NCBI GenBank assembly: GCA_002292285.1
Contig: DBBP01000027.1
Location: 92,797-156,796, forward strand
Length of the DNA stretch: 64,000 nt
DNA from: Proteobacteria bacterium UBA981
GTDB taxonomy: Bacteria > Pseudomonadota > Gammaproteobacteria > Ga0077536
Direction of reading: 5' to 3'
Made by a program: the position numbers and the translations under genes. This document shows positions 62,563 through 64,000 of this stretch, in pieces. Within the stretch, counting starts at the first letter, position 1; each line of letters begins with the position of its first letter. Below the pieces are notes generated by a model that searched no databases, was not told the DNA's origin, and saw nothing but the letters and a program-made list of their open reading frames with translations.

Positions 62563-64000
62563 GTGGATGGATCCATAGGCATTTTGAGCGCGATACTCTG
62601 GGCGCCGTTGCTTTGCGCCGTGCCCATTTGCCTGCTACCGAAGGCACAGCTTAAGGCGATACAGAGCATTGCCTTACTGGGTTCGGGCATCAGCTTCGTG
62701 CTGGCTTGGTGGCTGCTGGGCAGTTTTGCGGCCGGCTCCGGAGAATTGCAGTTCGCCGAAACCGTTGCATGGGTGCCAGAACTGGGGATGACCTACCGCT
62801 TGGCGGTCGACGGATTATCCCTGCCGATGGTGTTGCTAACGACTCTGACCACACCCGCCTGTCTCATCGCCTCGCTCGGAATGAAAGAGCACATGAAGGC
62901 CTACTTCGCCTGGTTCATGCTGCTCGAATTTGCCGTGCTTGGCGTGTTCATGGCGCAGGACTGGTTCCTGTTCTACATGTTCTGGGAAATCACTCTGGTG
63001 CCGATGTTTTTCCTGATTGGCGTATGGGGCGGTGAGCGTCGCGGCCCGGCCAGTCTGTCGTTCTTCCTGTATACGCTGGGCGGTTCGGTGTTCATGTTGC
63101 TCGCCATTATCGCCGCTTACGTTAATTCGCCCGGACACACTTTCCACTTCGCCGCACTGATGCAGGCCAGTTCCGACTGGAGTACCGAATTCCAGATCAT
63201 GGTGTTCGCCGGCTTCCTGCTCGGTGTCGCGGTGAAAATTCCCGCCTTCCCCCTGCATGGCTGGCTGCCGCTAGCTCACGTCGAAGCGCCAGTCCCGGTG
63301 TCAATGTTCCTCTCTGCCGTGCTCCTTAAGATGGGCGCTTACGGCTTGATTCGCGCTGGCGTACTTTTGCCCGAGGGCATCGAATGGTTCGCGCCCATCC
63401 TGTTCACGGGCGCCATGATCAACATCACTTACGGCTCCTTAATGTCCTGGCGCCAGACCGATCTGAAAGCCATGGTGGCGTTCTCTTCAGTGAGTCATAT
63501 GGGCTTCGTCCTGTTGGGAGTTTCCGCTCTGACGGTGACCGGATTTACGGGCGCAGTCATGCAAATGGTTACCCATGGCATCATCACCGCCGGCCTGTTT
63601 CTGCTTGTTGGTGTGATCTACGAGCGGGCGCATACCCGCGACATTACCGAATTCAGCGGTCTGGCGCGCAACATGCCTGCCTATGCAGTGTTCATGTCCC
63701 TGGCCCTGCTCGCATCGATGGGATTACCGGGCCTGGCCGGTTTTATCAGCGAGTTCCACGCGCTGATCGGGGCCTATGAACGCTTCGGCCTCTATTCCAT
63801 CATCGCCAGTGTCGGGGTTCTGGTGACGGCGGCTTACACGTTCCGCACCATTGGGCGGATGTTCACCGGTACGTTCAATCCAAAATGGGAACATCTCACC
63901 GATATAAATGCTCGAGAAATGATCCCGGCGATCGCACTAGCCGCGCTGACTGTAGGCATCGGCATTTTCCCCGGCCCTTTGCTTAATCTGATGAAGGCCA
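62563..64000 (+). CDS. nuoM: NADH-quinone oxidoreductase subunit M-like (partial)
   Basis: First 479 residues of a NuoM/Mrp-type proton-pumping membrane subunit (about 500 in full); cut by the window edge. GTG at 62563 is the first start after an in-frame TAG, with AAGGG before it. Key charged residues E122 (FMLLEFAVLGVF), K225 (VAVKIPAF) and K256 (LLKMGAY) are all present. No NuoL gene lies before it; instead it is divergent from the ArsR-carbonic anhydrase-SulP operon. This is unlike the normal nuo operon and suggests a DAB-like or cyanobacterial NDH-1MS-like carbon uptake partner (inference). Confidence 0.88.
   Translation, partial: MDGSIGILSAILWAPLLCAVPICLLPKAQLKAIQSIALLGSGISFVLAWWLLGSFAAGSGELQFAETVAWVPELGMTYRLAVDGLSLPMVLLTTLTTPACLIASLGMKEHMKAYFAWFMLLEFAVLGVFMAQDWFLFYMFWEITLVPMFFLIGVWGGERRGPASLSFFLYTLGGSVFMLLAIIAAYVNSPGHTFHFAALMQASSDWSTEFQIMVFAGFLLGVAVKIPAFPLHGWLPLAHVEAPVPVSMFLSAVLLKMGAYGLIRAGVLLPEGIEWFAPILFTGAMINITYGSLMSWRQTDLKAMVAFSSVSHMGFVLLGVSALTVTGFTGAVMQMVTHGIITAGLFLLVGVIYERAHTRDITEFSGLARNMPAYAVFMSLALLASMGLPGLAGFISEFHALIGAYERFGLYSIIASVGVLVTAAYTFRTIGRMFTGTFNPKWEHLTDINAREMIPAIALAALTVGIGIFPGPLLNLMKA

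Noticed and set aside
1..64000. CRISPR arrays, tRNA or rRNA genes, insertion sequences, prophage
   Set aside because: No spaced direct repeats, no tRNA-like T-arm/anticodon set, no terminal inverted repeats with transposase, no phage proteins were found. In particular no tRNA-Sec gene (selC) was seen, so support for selenocysteine use must come from outside the window.
62563..64000. Standard nuo operon membership of the NuoM gene
   Set aside because: No nuoL or other nuo gene precedes it and the neighbours are carbon-transport genes; only the missing right side could change this view.

Overview
The window looks like chromosomal DNA from a Gram-negative proteobacterium, most likely a gammaproteobacterium, possibly marine or uncultured. 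The reasons are a TorF-type porin, an OprO/OprP-type porin, an OmpA lipoprotein, a Zur/ZIP pair with a gammaproteobacterial-style Zur site, classic Fur and Pho boxes, and a NuoM subunit. I see no rRNA, tRNA, CRISPR array, insertion sequence or phage gene. Taxonomy is inferred from gene families and sites only.

Region 1 (about 0.1-14 kb) is catabolic. It holds an epoxide-hydrolase-like enzyme and a Rieske oxygenase, a VPxPSA-CTERM exported protein, an SRPBCC protein, GalE, a thiolase, two SDR dehydrogenases, a 2-hydroxyacid dehydrogenase, a cytosolic receiver-like/Ser-Thr kinase, and a two-subunit Rieske dioxygenase. Region 2 (14-19.7 kb) is a minus-strand operon: a four-cluster ferredoxin, an aldehyde:ferredoxin oxidoreductase (AOR) family W/Mo enzyme, a MoaD/ThiS-like carrier and malonyl-CoA decarboxylase. 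A rhodanese without its cysteine and a degenerate FmdB-like protein follow. Region 3 (19.9-33 kb) has an MFS carrier, a second thiolase, a VOC protein, a Crp-type regulator, a luciferase-like monooxygenase, an SDR overlapping a carboxyltransferase, a sirtuin, a catalytically dead HtrA-like PDZ protein and a nitrile-pathway-type amidase.

Region 4 (32-48 kb) has a divergent ZIP/Zur pair sharing a Zur-box candidate, another luciferase-like enzyme, a large prepilin-like protein, a third Rieske oxygenase, class I aldolase, a spermidine-synthase-like protein and a MATE exporter. Next comes a peroxiredoxin whose peroxidatic residue is encoded by an in-frame TGA followed by a SECIS-like hairpin, so it is probably a selenoprotein. 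A tail-anchored protein, a hydrolase, a decayed zinc alcohol dehydrogenase, a flavin monooxygenase, a third luciferase-like enzyme and another SDR follow.

Region 5 (47-64 kb) is about the envelope and transport. It has a GT9/DUF6165/FkbM sugar cluster. A Fur-box-controlled divergent locus pairs ApbE with an outer-membrane protein and an FMN-binding protein carrying a flavinylation motif. TorF, OprP (with a Pho box) and OmpA genes follow. The window ends with an ArsR-carbonic anhydrase-SulP operon divergent from a NuoM gene cut by the window edge.

Together the genes suggest an aerobic heterotroph that oxidises aromatic, terpenoid or steroid-like substrates through CoA thioesters, uses selenium, and has separate iron, zinc and phosphate starvation responses. 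The least familiar elements are the selenoperoxiredoxin, the Fur-controlled flavinylation locus, the AOR operon, the HtrA-like pseudoprotease and the inorganic-carbon/NuoM locus.
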